DNA of 64,000 nt, taken from an uncultured Bifidobacteriaceae bacterium (lineage in GTDB: Bacteria; Actinomycetota; Actinomycetes; Actinomycetales; Bifidobacteriaceae). The notes beneath the pieces are model-generated. The model was not told the origin of the DNA, searched no databases, and saw nothing but the letters and a program-made list of their open reading frames with translations. Every line of letters starts with the position of its first letter. Position 1 is the first letter of the stretch. Location of the stretch: assembly GCA_946891915.1 (NCBI GenBank), contig CAMPNN010000002.1, forward strand, positions 71,223 to 135,222. Direction: 5' to 3'. Position numbers and translations under genes: made by a program. This document shows, in pieces, positions 37,645 through 48,305 of this stretch.

Positions 37645-38018
37645 TCCAAAACCTGACTCACATGACTTTCCACCAAAGATGGCAAAACTTGAAGCGGGTC
37701 CGGAACAAGAGGACATTTCACAACAATATCAGCAGTATTACCAACTTGGCTTATTTGCACAGAAGCTCCAGCGCCTGCAACTTTTTGCACAATACTTTCC
37801 ACTGCTTTATCGTCATGATGAGTAACCATATAGTATGCAACTTGCATAGCAGCATCATGGCAATTCATAGTGCATACTACTGCCCTGCCAACCCCTAACA
37901 ACACTAAAACAAGCAGTATTGCACAAGGCAATACAATAGCGAATTCAGCAGTTACAGCACCTGAATCTAACAAGTTACTACCGTTAAACAAGCGCTTACA
38001 TATATTTTTTCGCATCAT
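37641..38018 (-). CDS. tadE: TadE-like pseudopilin
   Basis: A 125-residue protein with the TadE signature: a short basic leader, then SGAVTAEFAIVLPCAILLVLVLLG, in which the G-A junction and Glu fit a prepilin-type cleavage site. The rest should lie outside the membrane and carries Cys residues. TadE proteins help assemble Flp pili. It overlaps the next gene by 4 bp and lies 34 bp after the Flp pilin. Confidence 0.82.
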   Translation of the reverse strand: MMRKNICKRLFNGSNLLDSGAVTAEFAIVLPCAILLVLVLLGVGRAVVCTMNCHDAAMQVAYYMVTHHDDKAVESIVQKVAGAGASVQISQVGNTADIVVKCPLVPDPLQVLPSLVESHVSQVLE

Positions 38019-38052
38019 AAGCTCGTTTCATTCGCGCTAACATGTTACTTAA

Positions 38053-38328
38053 TTAGCCAAGCTTCAACGCTTTTTGCACTAATTCAGACAATGCGTTTCG
38101 CACATCATCTGATTTCAATATCGCAACTAGCAGCGCAGCAAAACCAGTAGCAGCAATAAGAACTACAGCATACTCAGCAGTTACAGCACCGCCATCTTTC
38201 TGTTTAATTTTGCATAAATACTGACTATTCTTTTGCCGCAAACACTCTTCTGCTACTGATAATTTTTCATCAACTTGCAACATTGACACAGAGTATCGTG
38301 CAACAAGCTTCTGCATTATCCCAACCAT
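38053..38328 (-). CDS. flp: Flp-type major pilin
   Basis: A 91-residue precursor. The mature part should start after KDGG at the sequence AVTAEYAVVLIAATGFAALL: a prepilin peptidase site with Glu at position 5 and a hydrophobic helix. This is the pattern of Flp pilins (DUF4244 type in Actinobacteria). The leader of about 45 residues is unusually long and basic. The ATG at 38328 with AAGG nine bases upstream is chosen over an in-frame TTG. It lies 105 bp from tadC. Confidence 0.82.
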   Translation of the reverse strand: MVGIMQKLVARYSVSMLQVDEKLSVAEECLRQKNSQYLCKIKQKDGGAVTAEYAVVLIAATGFAALLVAILKSDDVRNALSELVQKALKLG

Positions 38329-38432
38329 AATTTTGCACCTTCCATTCAAATATCCGAAATTTTCGGATAATACTATTTTTACAATTTAGTTTTCAATATC
38401 CAATAAAAAATATGCATTGTGGATAAAAGCTA

Positions 38433-39083
38433 CTAATGCATAAGAGAAACAACGGTAGGAAGAATACCGATGCAAATAAAAGCCGGCAAAAAACACAACC
38501 CAACTGGCAGTAGCAATCTAACCGACAATTTAGAAGTTTCTTGCCTAGCAACATTCGCCATAGTTTTCTCATAATGATTAGCCAGAGCTACCAATACTGG
38601 CACAGGAGAAGACCCCGAAAGCCACGATTCTCGCAAACCTGAACGCAACCAGCTAGACAATATTGACGATGAGTTGATTGCACCACATCCAATAAAACTG
38701 GTATTAACCGGCTTTTTATCCACGCTAGGAAAATTCACATAAATAGGTGACCAAGCTTCATGCCAAGTATCACCTTTAAGCAGCGCTTTTGCCACATTGC
38801 ACATCCACAATCCATGACCACCTGGCAATACGGATCCAACTGATGCCAGCGCCCTCGGAATAGCGACACCACTTTGCAAAGCAACAATAATCATATGCAA
38901 GCCAAGTAATGGGTCAACATCTAAAACGCATGAATTACGCCACTCATATTTTAGCATTTTAGAATCGCACAATAAGCTTTTACGTTCGCCAAGTTCATTC
39001 GCACACAAACGTAAATTGCATAGCTGCCAAACCATTGTCATGAACACTGGCACAATCAGCCAAAGATGCTTTTCATATTCCAT
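38433..39083 (-). CDS. tadC: Tad pilus inner-membrane platform protein (TadC-like)
   Basis: A 216-residue membrane protein of the GspF/TadC family that forms the platform for the ATPase. Membrane segments are at the start (LWLIVPVFMTMVWQL) and the end (LLLPVGLCFLPAFICIGILP). The typical GspF-like FL-PAF pattern is present in the last helix. It is short compared with many TadC proteins (about 280-320), as in other actinobacterial loci. The start has AAGGAG. It lies 3 bp after tadB. Confidence 0.82.
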   Translation of the reverse strand: MEYEKHLWLIVPVFMTMVWQLCNLRLCANELGERKSLLCDSKMLKYEWRNSCVLDVDPLLGLHMIIVALQSGVAIPRALASVGSVLPGGHGLWMCNVAKALLKGDTWHEAWSPIYVNFPSVDKKPVNTSFIGCGAINSSSILSSWLRSGLRESWLSGSSPVPVLVALANHYEKTMANVARQETSKLSVRLLLPVGLCFLPAFICIGILPTVVSLMH

Positions 39084-39086
39084 ACT

Positions 39087-39662
39087 TCAACTCCTTGCAA
39101 TCGCACCAGTCATGGCATAATGCGATACGCGTAGCATAGAACGCACCCACACAAGACCTAATCCATAGCATATTGCACCAACTGTTAATAACACCCACCC
39201 TTGTGCTGTGCAAAGCAGCATAACAATAGGATTACCGCCAATAAGCTCTCCAGCAAGAAGCGCTAAAACAGGTAAAGCTGTAAGTAGTTTTATAGTTGAT
39301 TCAGGCATCGCAGAAACATCTGCGCGCAAATCTTCTGCACGCCGTTGCGCGTGATATGAGGCTGCGGTTGCTTCAACGCAAGTCGCCATAGTGCACCCCA
39401 GCATATTGCTTAATTCGTATGCAGCCATAAGATTTTCAGAAACTATGTGCATATGTTTTTCAATATTTTTGCGGTGAGCATCAGATACGACACGATTTTT
39501 TGGTAAGCATTGAGCATAAAGCCAACTATAAATAAGCTTTGTATTTACAATATTTGAAGCACGATTATGCTGAACTTCAGAATCATTTTGTATTACCATA
39601 GCAAAAGTCGACCCAGCTCTTAAAGCTGCAACTAGCCCTGCCAAAACTTCCTCAATATCCAT
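39087..39662 (-). CDS. tadB: Tad pilus inner-membrane platform protein (TadB-like)
   Basis: A 191-residue GspF-domain protein paired with TadC. It contains the cytoplasmic helical part and two C-terminal membrane segments (LLTALPVLALLAGELIGG and MLLCTAQGWVLLTVGAICYG). It begins with a short EEVLAGLVAALRAGSTFA segment, consistent with the TadB family. The start follows GGGGAATCAA. It is shorter than Gram-negative TadB because the N-terminal membrane part is absent. Confidence 0.8.
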   Translation of the reverse strand: MDIEEVLAGLVAALRAGSTFAMVIQNDSEVQHNRASNIVNTKLIYSWLYAQCLPKNRVVSDAHRKNIEKHMHIVSENLMAAYELSNMLGCTMATCVEATAASYHAQRRAEDLRADVSAMPESTIKLLTALPVLALLAGELIGGNPIVMLLCTAQGWVLLTVGAICYGLGLVWVRSMLRVSHYAMTGAIARS

Positions 39663-39691
39663 TTGATTCCCCAGTAATTAAACGAAATTCA

Positions 39692-40771
39692 CTATGTCAA
39701 CTGCTTAAAATCACAACTGCGCATACAAGCTATATCTTCTGGTAGCATCCAATGGCGAGCAAACTCAGACCATGCAGGAAAAGATTTCATAAAAGCACTT
39801 CCGTCTTTACAGCGTTCAATCTTTAACACCGGCACGCCTTGCAAAGTTCCACCAGCAGAATACTCCAAAATACCAAGCTCTTGCACAATTCGACGACCAT
39901 AAGAATCACGAACCACATGAATAACAACGTCGAAAGCGCCAGCTGCTAAAGCACACAAAGCTGCTGGCTCTAACCCAGCCAACAAACCCAAAGACATAAG
40001 TCGCGATGGAACTTTTTGCACTTCGTCCGCATGCAAAGTAGTCATACCACCTTTGTGACCAGATGTAAAAACCCGCAGCAAATCAGCGATTTCTTCACCT
40101 CTGCACTCGCCTAAAATAATTCGATCAGGGCGCATTCTTAAAGTAGCTTTTACCAGTTGAGACAAGCCAATTTCTCCAACACCTTCAACATTAGCCTCGC
40201 GCACACTCAACGAAACATGATTTACACTCAATTCGCCAAGTTCACGAGTCTCTTCAACAGACACAATACGATCATTTTTATTAGCAACAGAAAGCAAAGC
40301 CTTCATAAGAGTAGTTTTCCCAGAACCAGTACTCCCCGTAATAGCAATGTTCGCTTTTAACTTCACAAGAACGCTTAACATATACGCCAACTCTTTTGGC
40401 AACATTCCCTGCTTACTTAAATCCAACAGATTATAGCGATTTAGCGAAGGAAAACGAATAGACAATGAAGCACCCTGTGCCACAATCGGCGCCAAAACAG
40501 CATGAATGCGGATTCCAGAAGTTGTAGAAGCGTCTGCGATCGGGCAAGCATCATCTAATCTTCTACCCAACTGAGCACAAAGCCAAACAGCATACTCGCG
40601 AAGCAGCGCAGGATTAGTAAGCGGCACTCGCGGAGCACACTCACGCAACCCTTGGCCTAAATCAACCCAAACGCGCCCATCTTCACTCACAACCATGTCT
40701 GTAACTCGCGCATCCACGGCAAATTCTTGTAAAATACCAAAATCAAGATCTCGCAAATTATTTACGACCAT
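39692..40771 (-). CDS. tadA: Tad/Flp pilus assembly ATPase
   Basis: The CpaF/TadA family of secretion ATPases drives pilin assembly. Walker A GSTGSGKTTLMKALL, the Asp box region and Walker B IILGECRGEE are present, as is the His box THADEV. The 359-residue protein lacks a long N-terminal extension. The start has AAGGGG seven bases upstream and overlaps the tadZ 3' end by 14 bp. The enzyme is probably membrane-associated through TadB/TadC. Confidence 0.93.
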   Translation of the reverse strand: MVVNNLRDLDFGILQEFAVDARVTDMVVSEDGRVWVDLGQGLRECAPRVPLTNPALLREYAVWLCAQLGRRLDDACPIADASTTSGIRIHAVLAPIVAQGASLSIRFPSLNRYNLLDLSKQGMLPKELAYMLSVLVKLKANIAITGSTGSGKTTLMKALLSVANKNDRIVSVEETRELGELSVNHVSLSVREANVEGVGEIGLSQLVKATLRMRPDRIILGECRGEEIADLLRVFTSGHKGGMTTLHADEVQKVPSRLMSLGLLAGLEPAALCALAAGAFDVVIHVVRDSYGRRIVQELGILEYSAGGTLQGVPVLKIERCKDGSAFMKSFPAWSEFARHWMLPEDIACMRSCDFKQLT

Positions 40772-41972
40772 ACTTACCCCTTAAAAACGATGGGCGATTA
40801 TCCCGATATTTAGAATGACGAAATCTTGTAACTTCCTTTTTTGCACTACGCAAACCAGAACCAATAAACCAGCGCTCCAACTGGTTCATAGCTGATTCCA
40901 TTGAAGAAGGAACATTTCGAATGCCGTAACCTCCTACAATATCCATGTACAAACGCGAATCATACGGCAAAGAAGCAAATATTGGGGTGCGCAAATATTC
41001 TTCAGCTTCATCAATACTTAAAATATAAGATTTTGTCATTATTCCGCGCGGAGTTAAACCTACCATAGCAAACTTGTTATTAAAAACTTCAATATTTTGC
41101 ATAGCATTAAGTCTTTGAGAATGAGCACGAAAACGAGCCAAATCCATTACGGACAGCTCAACAGCACTTACTGTTGCAACATTAGACAGCTGCGGAATAC
41201 GCTTATAGGCCTGAATTGCGGACTCGCCAGCACCAATATCAACAATAACAACATCACAAGCTTCAGCTAAACCGCGAATTGCAGCCTCAACAACCCAAGG
41301 ATCAGGCTGCTTACCTAGCCACGGCGAAAATGATAGAACATCAACATTGTCCCAATGCAACAATTCACTACACAGCACATGTCCGTCACAACGCCCAAGA
41401 GGAGCATCAACTTCATGTAAACGACGTCCTTCATCTGATTCCAAACCAAGCAAAACGTCTAAACCACCATGCGTTAAATCCGCATCTACAATAGCCACAT
41501 GGAGGCCTTCTTCTCCTATGTGATACGCAAGCAAAGATAATAATGTGCTTAAACCAATGCCATCCGTTGCTGCCATTCCAACCAGCACATTTGACGGCAA
41601 AGGATCCAACAATTTGCTTTTAATAGGAGATTCTTTTACTTGCCCGCAAAAAGATTGCGCAGATTCGCGCGTTTGAGCCTTGCGAGAAGCAGTCGGGCGA
41701 ACAGACATAATTGTGCGATCATCTGAAGAATTTGAATTAATACACGTAGCACTAGTAGTTAAATTAGCGCGCGCATATGCGCTCAGCTGAGGAGGATAAG
41801 TGTATTTTTGCACCCTCTGCAAATCAGCAGAACGTCTGCTAATGCTGTCGTTAGAATAACTAACATTATTCTGATCAACATTTGCATGACGAATATTTGC
41901 TCTTTTACTTACGCAAGAATTTAATATTGCGTTTGTGTCTAAATTTATGCTCATGCGCCTATTGAATCGCAT
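40758..41972 (-). CDS. tadZ: TadZ/CpaE-like localisation ATPase
   Basis: This MinD/ParA-like protein is thought to place the Tad machine at the cell pole. The C-terminal domain has a degenerate Walker A (GMAATDGIGLSTLLSLLA; the usual Lys is lost), VAIVDADLTHGGLDVLLG and IVDIGAGESAIQA. The N-terminal 130 residues are polar and low complexity. It is the first gene of the pilus operon. Start choice is uncertain: ATG at 41972 or 41954, with no clear ribosome site. Confidence 0.82.
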   Translation of the reverse strand: MRFNRRMSINLDTNAILNSCVSKRANIRHANVDQNNVSYSNDSISRRSADLQRVQKYTYPPQLSAYARANLTTSATCINSNSSDDRTIMSVRPTASRKAQTRESAQSFCGQVKESPIKSKLLDPLPSNVLVGMAATDGIGLSTLLSLLAYHIGEEGLHVAIVDADLTHGGLDVLLGLESDEGRRLHEVDAPLGRCDGHVLCSELLHWDNVDVLSFSPWLGKQPDPWVVEAAIRGLAEACDVVIVDIGAGESAIQAYKRIPQLSNVATVSAVELSVMDLARFRAHSQRLNAMQNIEVFNNKFAMVGLTPRGIMTKSYILSIDEAEEYLRTPIFASLPYDSRLYMDIVGGYGIRNVPSSMESAMNQLERWFIGSGLRSAKKEVTRFRHSKYRDNRPSFLRGKYGRK

Positions 41973-42078
41973 CAAGCATTACGTACACAATATAAATAAA
42001 CAAATGTGGTTAAAAGCTCAACAAACGTTGAAAATAAGCCAAAATATTATGCACAAAGCATGGCGAACAGCTAATAAG

Positions 42079-43464
42079 CTATTGTTTTACACCCACAGAA
42101 CCTATTACAAGATCTCCATGAGTTTTCATATAACGTTCAAGCAACTCACCATAAATAGGCTTAGTTTTTAAAATATCCGAAACAAGCAATGCAATAAACG
42201 CAGACGCAGCAACAGGCAGAGTGTGTATCATCGTTCCAGACATTTCTACAGTCAATAAAATTGAAGTAAGTGGCGCCTTTACTGATGCAGACAGCGTGCC
42301 AGCCATTACACACACAGCAAACACAGATACGAATTTTGAGTCAATACCAAATGCAGACACGCTAATAATGCTACGAGCCGCAACACCTCCTGCAAGCGCG
42401 CCAACAGCAAGAATTGGCATAAAAATGCCGCCAGGCGCACCACAGCCGAAACTTGTAGAAGTAAATAGCATTTTCGCAACAAATAGCAAGCAGAGCATAG
42501 CAATACTTATTTTTCCATACTCTGAAAGACGAACAAGATTAGAGCCACCGCCAAGAACATCTGGCAAGAACAAGCCAACAGGAATTGCAATCAAGCAAGC
42601 CACTACAACTGGCATCCATTTAGGCAAATACCCGTATAGCGTTTGCAAACCAAGCAATGAACGATTCATTAACGAGCCAACAATACCGGCAAAAACACCA
42701 AGCGGAATCAGCCAAATATGCATACCCATAGGCAAATCCGGAATTTGACCAAAATCAAGAACCGGTCGCAAACCGAAACAAGTTTGTGAAACAAAATCAG
42801 CACAAAGAGAAGCAACAGCAGCACCCATTAAAACCGTAGGAGATATGCCATGCTGCACTTCTTCTAAAGCAAACATAACTCCAGAAAGTGGCGCAGAAAA
42901 TGCCGCCGACAAACCAGCCGCAGCTCCAGCTGTTACAACATAATGCTCCTGCATATCGTTACGCCTACCATTGCGAACAATTCTCGAAAGCATTTGCGCT
43001 CCGCAAGCACCAATCTGGATTGAAGGGCCTTCTCTACCAAGAGATAAACCAAACAAAGAACCAAGCAAACCTGCCACAAATCGAACCGGCAAAATTGTGT
43101 GCCAACGCATATTCAATCCACGCTGAACGTAGCCAACAACCTGTGGAATACCACTTCCGGAAGCCATGCTTTCCTTAACGCTCATCCAACCGACAATAAG
43201 ACCAACAATCACGGCAAATATTATGCAAGGAACAAGAAGCCACAGATTACTATGAATTTGAACGTACGCCCATTTAGCAAAATCAGTTCCATACTCAATC
43301 CCAAGCCTATAAGACGCAACAAGAGATCCAGAAACAACGCCAACAACTAAGCCAGCAACCACTATTTTCCAACGCAATTTACAAAAAGTTCCAGCTATTT
43401 GCGACGCACAATTGCTTACAAAACTCACCATATTACTAAAATCCACTACCACTCGATTCTGCAC
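42079..43464 (-). CDS. ClC-type chloride/proton transporter
   Basis: A 461-residue membrane protein with the conserved ClC sites: GSGIPQV near residue 103, GREGPSIQIG near 143 (gating Glu145) and GGIFMPILAVGALAG near 345. FALEEV near residue 199 carries the internal Glu that marks H+/Cl- exchangers and not pure channels. The Phe-box is in the GGIF segment. The start is probably the GTG at 43464, with no strong ribosome site. It is 73 bp from the CrcB pair but in a separate unit by spacing. It may support acid or chloride balance; a fluoride-selective variant is not indicated because the GSGIP motif is canonical. Confidence 0.93.
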   Translation of the reverse strand: MQNRVVVDFSNMVSFVSNCASQIAGTFCKLRWKIVVAGLVVGVVSGSLVASYRLGIEYGTDFAKWAYVQIHSNLWLLVPCIIFAVIVGLIVGWMSVKESMASGSGIPQVVGYVQRGLNMRWHTILPVRFVAGLLGSLFGLSLGREGPSIQIGACGAQMLSRIVRNGRRNDMQEHYVVTAGAAAGLSAAFSAPLSGVMFALEEVQHGISPTVLMGAAVASLCADFVSQTCFGLRPVLDFGQIPDLPMGMHIWLIPLGVFAGIVGSLMNRSLLGLQTLYGYLPKWMPVVVACLIAIPVGLFLPDVLGGGSNLVRLSEYGKISIAMLCLLFVAKMLFTSTSFGCGAPGGIFMPILAVGALAGGVAARSIISVSAFGIDSKFVSVFAVCVMAGTLSASVKAPLTSILLTVEMSGTMIHTLPVAASAFIALLVSDILKTKPIYGELLERYMKTHGDLVIGSVGVKQ

Positions 43465-43536
43465 ACAATACTTAACTTTATAACTAGATCAGCTCTAAAC
43501 TCTCTATAAATCGGCCCTAAACAAACTTACCCAGTT

Positions 43537-43947
43537 CTAAATCATGTGCATCAACAAAATTTGCGAAGCAACATAACCCACAGAAGCAGACAAAAATGGC
43601 GCAATTAGCTCCGCACAAAGTAGAAAAATGCCATCTTTTATTCGCTTTCCTTTAATAAGATCCACACCCTCAAAAATCGCTGTAGAAAATGTGGAAAATC
43701 CACCCAAAAATCCCAAAATCATAAAATAAACAAAATTAGCGCCAAAAATTGTTGCAGCAACCATGAAAACATTAGAAACAACACCTAAAGCAAACGAGGC
43801 TACACAATTAATAAACAGCGTTGCCACAGGAACTCTACTATCATGACTTGCGGAAATTTTTTTAGTCATCACGCATCTTAAAACAGCACCTAAACCGCCA
43901 AAGAAACAAGGCAAAACAAATATCATAAAAATGTACAATGGATTCAT
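43537..43947 (-). CDS. crcB: Fluoride ion transporter CrcB/Fluc, second subunit
   Basis: A 136-residue four-helix membrane protein of the Fluc family, which lets fluoride leave the cell. The conserved GFLGGFSTFSTAIFEG segment of helix 3 is present. Two different fluc genes in tandem usually make a heterodimeric dual-topology channel. The ATG at 43947 has GGTGG seven bases upstream and overlaps the stop of the other copy (TGATG); a GTG start 3 bases earlier is also possible. Confidence 0.9.
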   Translation of the reverse strand: MNPLYIFMIFVLPCFFGGLGAVLRCVMTKKISASHDSRVPVATLFINCVASFALGVVSNVFMVAATIFGANFVYFMILGFLGGFSTFSTAIFEGVDLIKGKRIKDGIFLLCAELIAPFLSASVGYVASQILLMHMI

Positions 43948-44459
43948 CACTTCACCACCTTAGTATTAGCAGTATTATCTTCTGCAACAGTTTGCTCTTG
44001 CTTTCTATTAATACGCTTTGCAATTCCTGTTCCAACCCAACTTCCAGCAAACGCCATAAAAACGCCAAAAATCAATGAAAAAATCATAGCCAACATAGCA
44101 AACGTCACTCGCGGAGTCACAAAAGACACTGCACTTTCAAATGCGAAAGTAGACATAGTTGACAATCCGCCGCAAAAACCCGTTCCTAAAGCATATTTGT
44201 AAAAAGTTTGCTTTTCTTTAGATAACGCTTTAACTGCTATTGCAGTAACAAGAGCGAAAATAAAGCAAGCAATCATATTAGACAAGAAAGTGCCTAAAGT
44301 AAGCTGACCAAATATAGAAGATTGCAGATTTACTGGGTGAATTAGTGGCGCGTAGGTAGAAATTATCTCACGCACAAATGCTCCTAAAGTGCCGCCAATA
44401 AAAACTAAAAGGTATAAGCGGCGGCTATTTTGACTATTTTTCTCGCTTATTTTATTCAT
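43947..44459 (-). CDS. crcB: Fluoride ion transporter CrcB/Fluc, first subunit
   Basis: A 170-residue partner of the next gene, with four helices and the Fluc motif ALGTGFCGGLSTMSTFAFES. The C-terminal tail is polar and rich in Asn and Lys, longer than in its partner. No fluoride riboswitch was recognised in the 108-bp gap upstream of the ATG. The pair is expected to form an antiparallel dimer. Confidence 0.9.
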   Translation of the reverse strand: MNKISEKNSQNSRRLYLLVFIGGTLGAFVREIISTYAPLIHPVNLQSSIFGQLTLGTFLSNMIACFIFALVTAIAVKALSKEKQTFYKYALGTGFCGGLSTMSTFAFESAVSFVTPRVTFAMLAMIFSLIFGVFMAFAGSWVGTGIAKRINRKQEQTVAEDNTANTKVVK

Positions 44460-44506
44460 TTTCTATTCCTAATCTTTGCTACTTCCAAAATTCTCGCCAT
44501 AAACCA

Positions 44507-44540
44507 AAACGACACTCTCAATCGAGAAGTGCCGTTTTGT
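44507..44540 (-). terminator. Probable terminator of purA
   Basis: On the minus strand AAAACGGCACTTCTC and GAGAGTGTCGTTTT form an imperfect stem around GATT, with T-rich flank (GTTTTGGTTT). It is 27 bp beyond the purA stop. Confidence 0.5.
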
Positions 44541-44567
44541 TAAGTTAATCATCAGCGAATAAAAATT

Positions 44568-45935
<1,368 letters not shown>

Positions 45936-45987
45936 CTACGCCCCTACTGATTAAGTAGAAGAAAAATACTATTAAATATCAAGCCTA

Positions 45988-47043
45988 CTATTTCAGTGCT
46001 TTGCCAGCAGAACCCAACTGCACGCACGCTTCTACTACACGCTTTGCCATAGCTTTTTCGGCTTCACGGCCCCAAGAACGAGGATCATACAACTTCTTTT
46101 CGCCGACTTCACCATCTATTTTCAAAACAGAATCGTAATTACGGAACATATGCCCAGCAATAGCGCGCGTAAAAGCATATTGCGTATCTGTGTCAATATT
46201 CATTTTGACTACGCCATAACGCACAGCTTCCGCGATTTCTTCGGAAGTAGATCCGGAACCTCCGTGGAATACCAGAAGGAAAGGATTTTTAGATGCGCCA
46301 AAAGCGCGAGTGCCGCAAATATCTTTGTACTTTTCATACACAGTTTGCTGGATTTCTTGCAGCAATTGCGGACGAAGCTTTACAACGCCAGGCTTATACG
46401 CGCCATGAACATTGCCAAAAGTAAAAGCAGCCATATACCTGCCGCGCTCACCCAAGCCAAGTTTCTCTACAACACGCAAAGCATCTTCAGGCGTAGAATA
46501 TAGACGCTCGTCAATATCAGCACGATGACCGTCTTCTTCACCGCCAACAGCACCAATCTCAATCTCAAGAATTGTGCGAGCTTTTTGTGAAGCGTCAAGT
46601 AGTTCCTGCGCTACGTCTAAATTATGCTGCAAAGGTACTGTTGAACCATCCCACATATGCGATTGGAATAAAGGTTCCTCACCTTTTTTCACTTGCTCTG
46701 CTTCATGCGCCAGCAATGGGCGAATCCAATCGTCAAGATAAGGCTCTGCGCAATGATCAGTGTGAAGAGCAATAGTAATATTTGGGTATTTAGATGCAAC
46801 CTCATGCGCAAAAGCCGCGAAAGCAAGCGAACCTACTACGCGATTATTTACAGACTGTCCTGAAAAATAAGCGGAACCGCCAACAGACACCTGAATAATG
46901 CCGTCAGACTCAGCTTCTGCAAAACCCTGGAGAGCTGCATTCAAAGTTTGCGTGCTAGTTACATTAATAGCAGGATATGCGTAGCCACCTCGACTTGCAG
47001 AATCAAGCATATGCGCATAACGTTCAACGGTTGCAATAGTCAT
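45988..47043 (-). CDS. fba: Class II fructose-bisphosphate aldolase
   Basis: Cleaves fructose 1,6-bisphosphate to DHAP and glyceraldehyde 3-phosphate, using zinc. Residues IALHTDHCAEP (His94-His97) hold the catalytic Asp96 and zinc ligand His97. The later phrases EIEIGAVGGEEDG and VFHGGSGST are conserved phosphate-binding and metal-site regions. The 351-residue length fits class IIA. It probably stands alone, with 79 bp to the chorismate mutase gene and about 120 bp to purA. Confidence 0.96.
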   Translation of the reverse strand: MTIATVERYAHMLDSASRGGYAYPAINVTSTQTLNAALQGFAEAESDGIIQVSVGGSAYFSGQSVNNRVVGSLAFAAFAHEVASKYPNITIALHTDHCAEPYLDDWIRPLLAHEAEQVKKGEEPLFQSHMWDGSTVPLQHNLDVAQELLDASQKARTILEIEIGAVGGEEDGHRADIDERLYSTPEDALRVVEKLGLGERGRYMAAFTFGNVHGAYKPGVVKLRPQLLQEIQQTVYEKYKDICGTRAFGASKNPFLLVFHGGSGSTSEEIAEAVRYGVVKMNIDTDTQYAFTRAIAGHMFRNYDSVLKIDGEVGEKKLYDPRSWGREAEKAMAKRVVEACVQLGSAGKALK

Positions 47044-47122
47044 ACCTGTATTATCCGCCTTTATAATTCACATAGCTACATATATACACAAAAAAGTTAC
47101 AATATAAGACTATAAAACAGGC

Positions 47123-47464
47123 TTAAGCTTGCATTTGCTCGTGACGTTTTTTAGCTTCCGTAACGACAAATTCGTGATATTTAATTGCGATAGACGCATC
47201 CAATCCTGCTGCCTTCGCAAGTTCTAACAGCCGACTTATTTGCTCATGCTCGCGCTTTGCATCCAAAGGCGCAAATCCGGCCTTAGCTTTTAATTCACCG
47301 ATGCTACGAGTAGTTCTAAACCTCTCCGCAAGAAGCGAAATCACAGCATTGTCAATATTATCAACAGATTGACGTAACGCAACAATCTTTTCTGCCGCAT
47401 CTTTGCAGCTTGAATTCAAAGAATCGTCACGTACGTCAATCGTTGTTTCTGAAAAATCACACAT
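47123..47464 (-). CDS. Chorismate mutase (AroQ class)
   Basis: A 113-residue all-helical protein of the monofunctional AroQ type, which turns chorismate into prephenate for Phe and Tyr. The first long helix (LRQSVDNIDNAVISLLAERF), the ARG-like RFRTTRSIGELKAK and the later DAKREHEQISRLLELAKAAG are typical. It lies 8 bp after an Lrp-type regulator gene and near an aminotransferase gene, so aromatic amino-acid metabolism is a common theme. Weak ribosome site at the ATG. Confidence 0.88.
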   Translation of the reverse strand: MCDFSETTIDVRDDSLNSSCKDAAEKIVALRQSVDNIDNAVISLLAERFRTTRSIGELKAKAGFAPLDAKREHEQISRLLELAKAAGLDASIAIKYHEFVVTEAKKRHEQMQA

Positions 47465-47472
47465 ACTCTGTT

Positions 47473-47934
47473 TTAGTCAAAATAAGTTTGCAAAACCATA
47501 GTGGTTTCCGTGCTTACTGGCACAATACGATGAATCGTATTAATAAGCTCTTCCAATTTACTAGGTGTAGCAACACGAACCACCAACATAAAACTCGGGC
47601 TACCAGTAACGGAATAGCAAGCCTCAATTCCAGAAATATCCCGCAGCTTATTAGGAATTGTTGCTTCCTGGCCAAAATCAAGAGGCGTAACTGATACAAA
47701 AGCGCTAACAGGTAAGCCACGACGCTCATAATCAATCAAAGCTCTATAACCTGTAATAACACCTTTACGTTCCAACTTCTGAACACGAGATTGCACTGCA
47801 GAAACCGATAAGCCTGATGCCTTAGCCAAGCGAGTCAATGTCGCTCTACCATCATGCTCAAGAATATCTACGATGATTCCATCAGTTGAATCCATAGCAA
47901 TGCCGTTTTCAGCCTTATGAGGATTTGCCGTCAT
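47473..47934 (-). CDS. Lrp/AsnC-family transcriptional regulator
   Basis: A 153-residue regulator. The N-terminal HTH (ILEHDGRATLTRLAKASGLS, then VSAVQSRVQKLERKGVI) binds DNA; the C-terminal RAM domain (VSVTPLDFGQ and GSPSFMLVVRV) binds amino acids. The start follows GGAG. It is transcribed away from the aminotransferase gene, so it probably controls that gene or itself from the 370-bp gap between them, and also leads into the chorismate mutase gene. Confidence 0.9.
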   Translation of the reverse strand: MTANPHKAENGIAMDSTDGIIVDILEHDGRATLTRLAKASGLSVSAVQSRVQKLERKGVITGYRALIDYERRGLPVSAFVSVTPLDFGQEATIPNKLRDISGIEACYSVTGSPSFMLVVRVATPSKLEELINTIHRIVPVSTETTMVLQTYFD

Positions 47935-48305
47935 ACGGACTCCATTCTCCCATCGACGCTGAGTGAGAATTTACAATCGGATCTATACTAGCGCCGCCTT
48001 GCAGTCACTATTATGTTACCGTATTTTTTATAGAAAAAGAACAAATTCACGTAAAAAATTAACATTTTAATCAAAAAAGTATGTGCTTTGAGTCACTTAC
48101 ACCTCGCATACAAGACAATAATTACTAAAATCGCGCATATCGGCGGAATATTATGACCCAAACTCACGTATTTATTTGTAAATTGCAGAATAAAAAATAT
48201 TGCTGAATATTGCAGAATAATAAGAATTAGCGTATAAACGAAACCTATAACCATTTCCCAAACTTAACTGTCTAAATTAAATCAACAATCGAGAAGGAGA
48301 ATAAC
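47935..48305. other. Divergent intergenic region lrp-aminotransferase
   Basis: The 371-bp gap is AT-rich. It should carry promoters for both genes. I could not pick out a convincing -35/-10 pair or a repeated operator; AAGGAG before 48306 is the aminotransferase ribosome site. Confidence 0.4.

Noticed and set aside
44460..44567. Fluoride riboswitch upstream of crcB
   Set aside because: No conserved pseudoknot pattern was visible; the main hairpin here fits a purA terminator.
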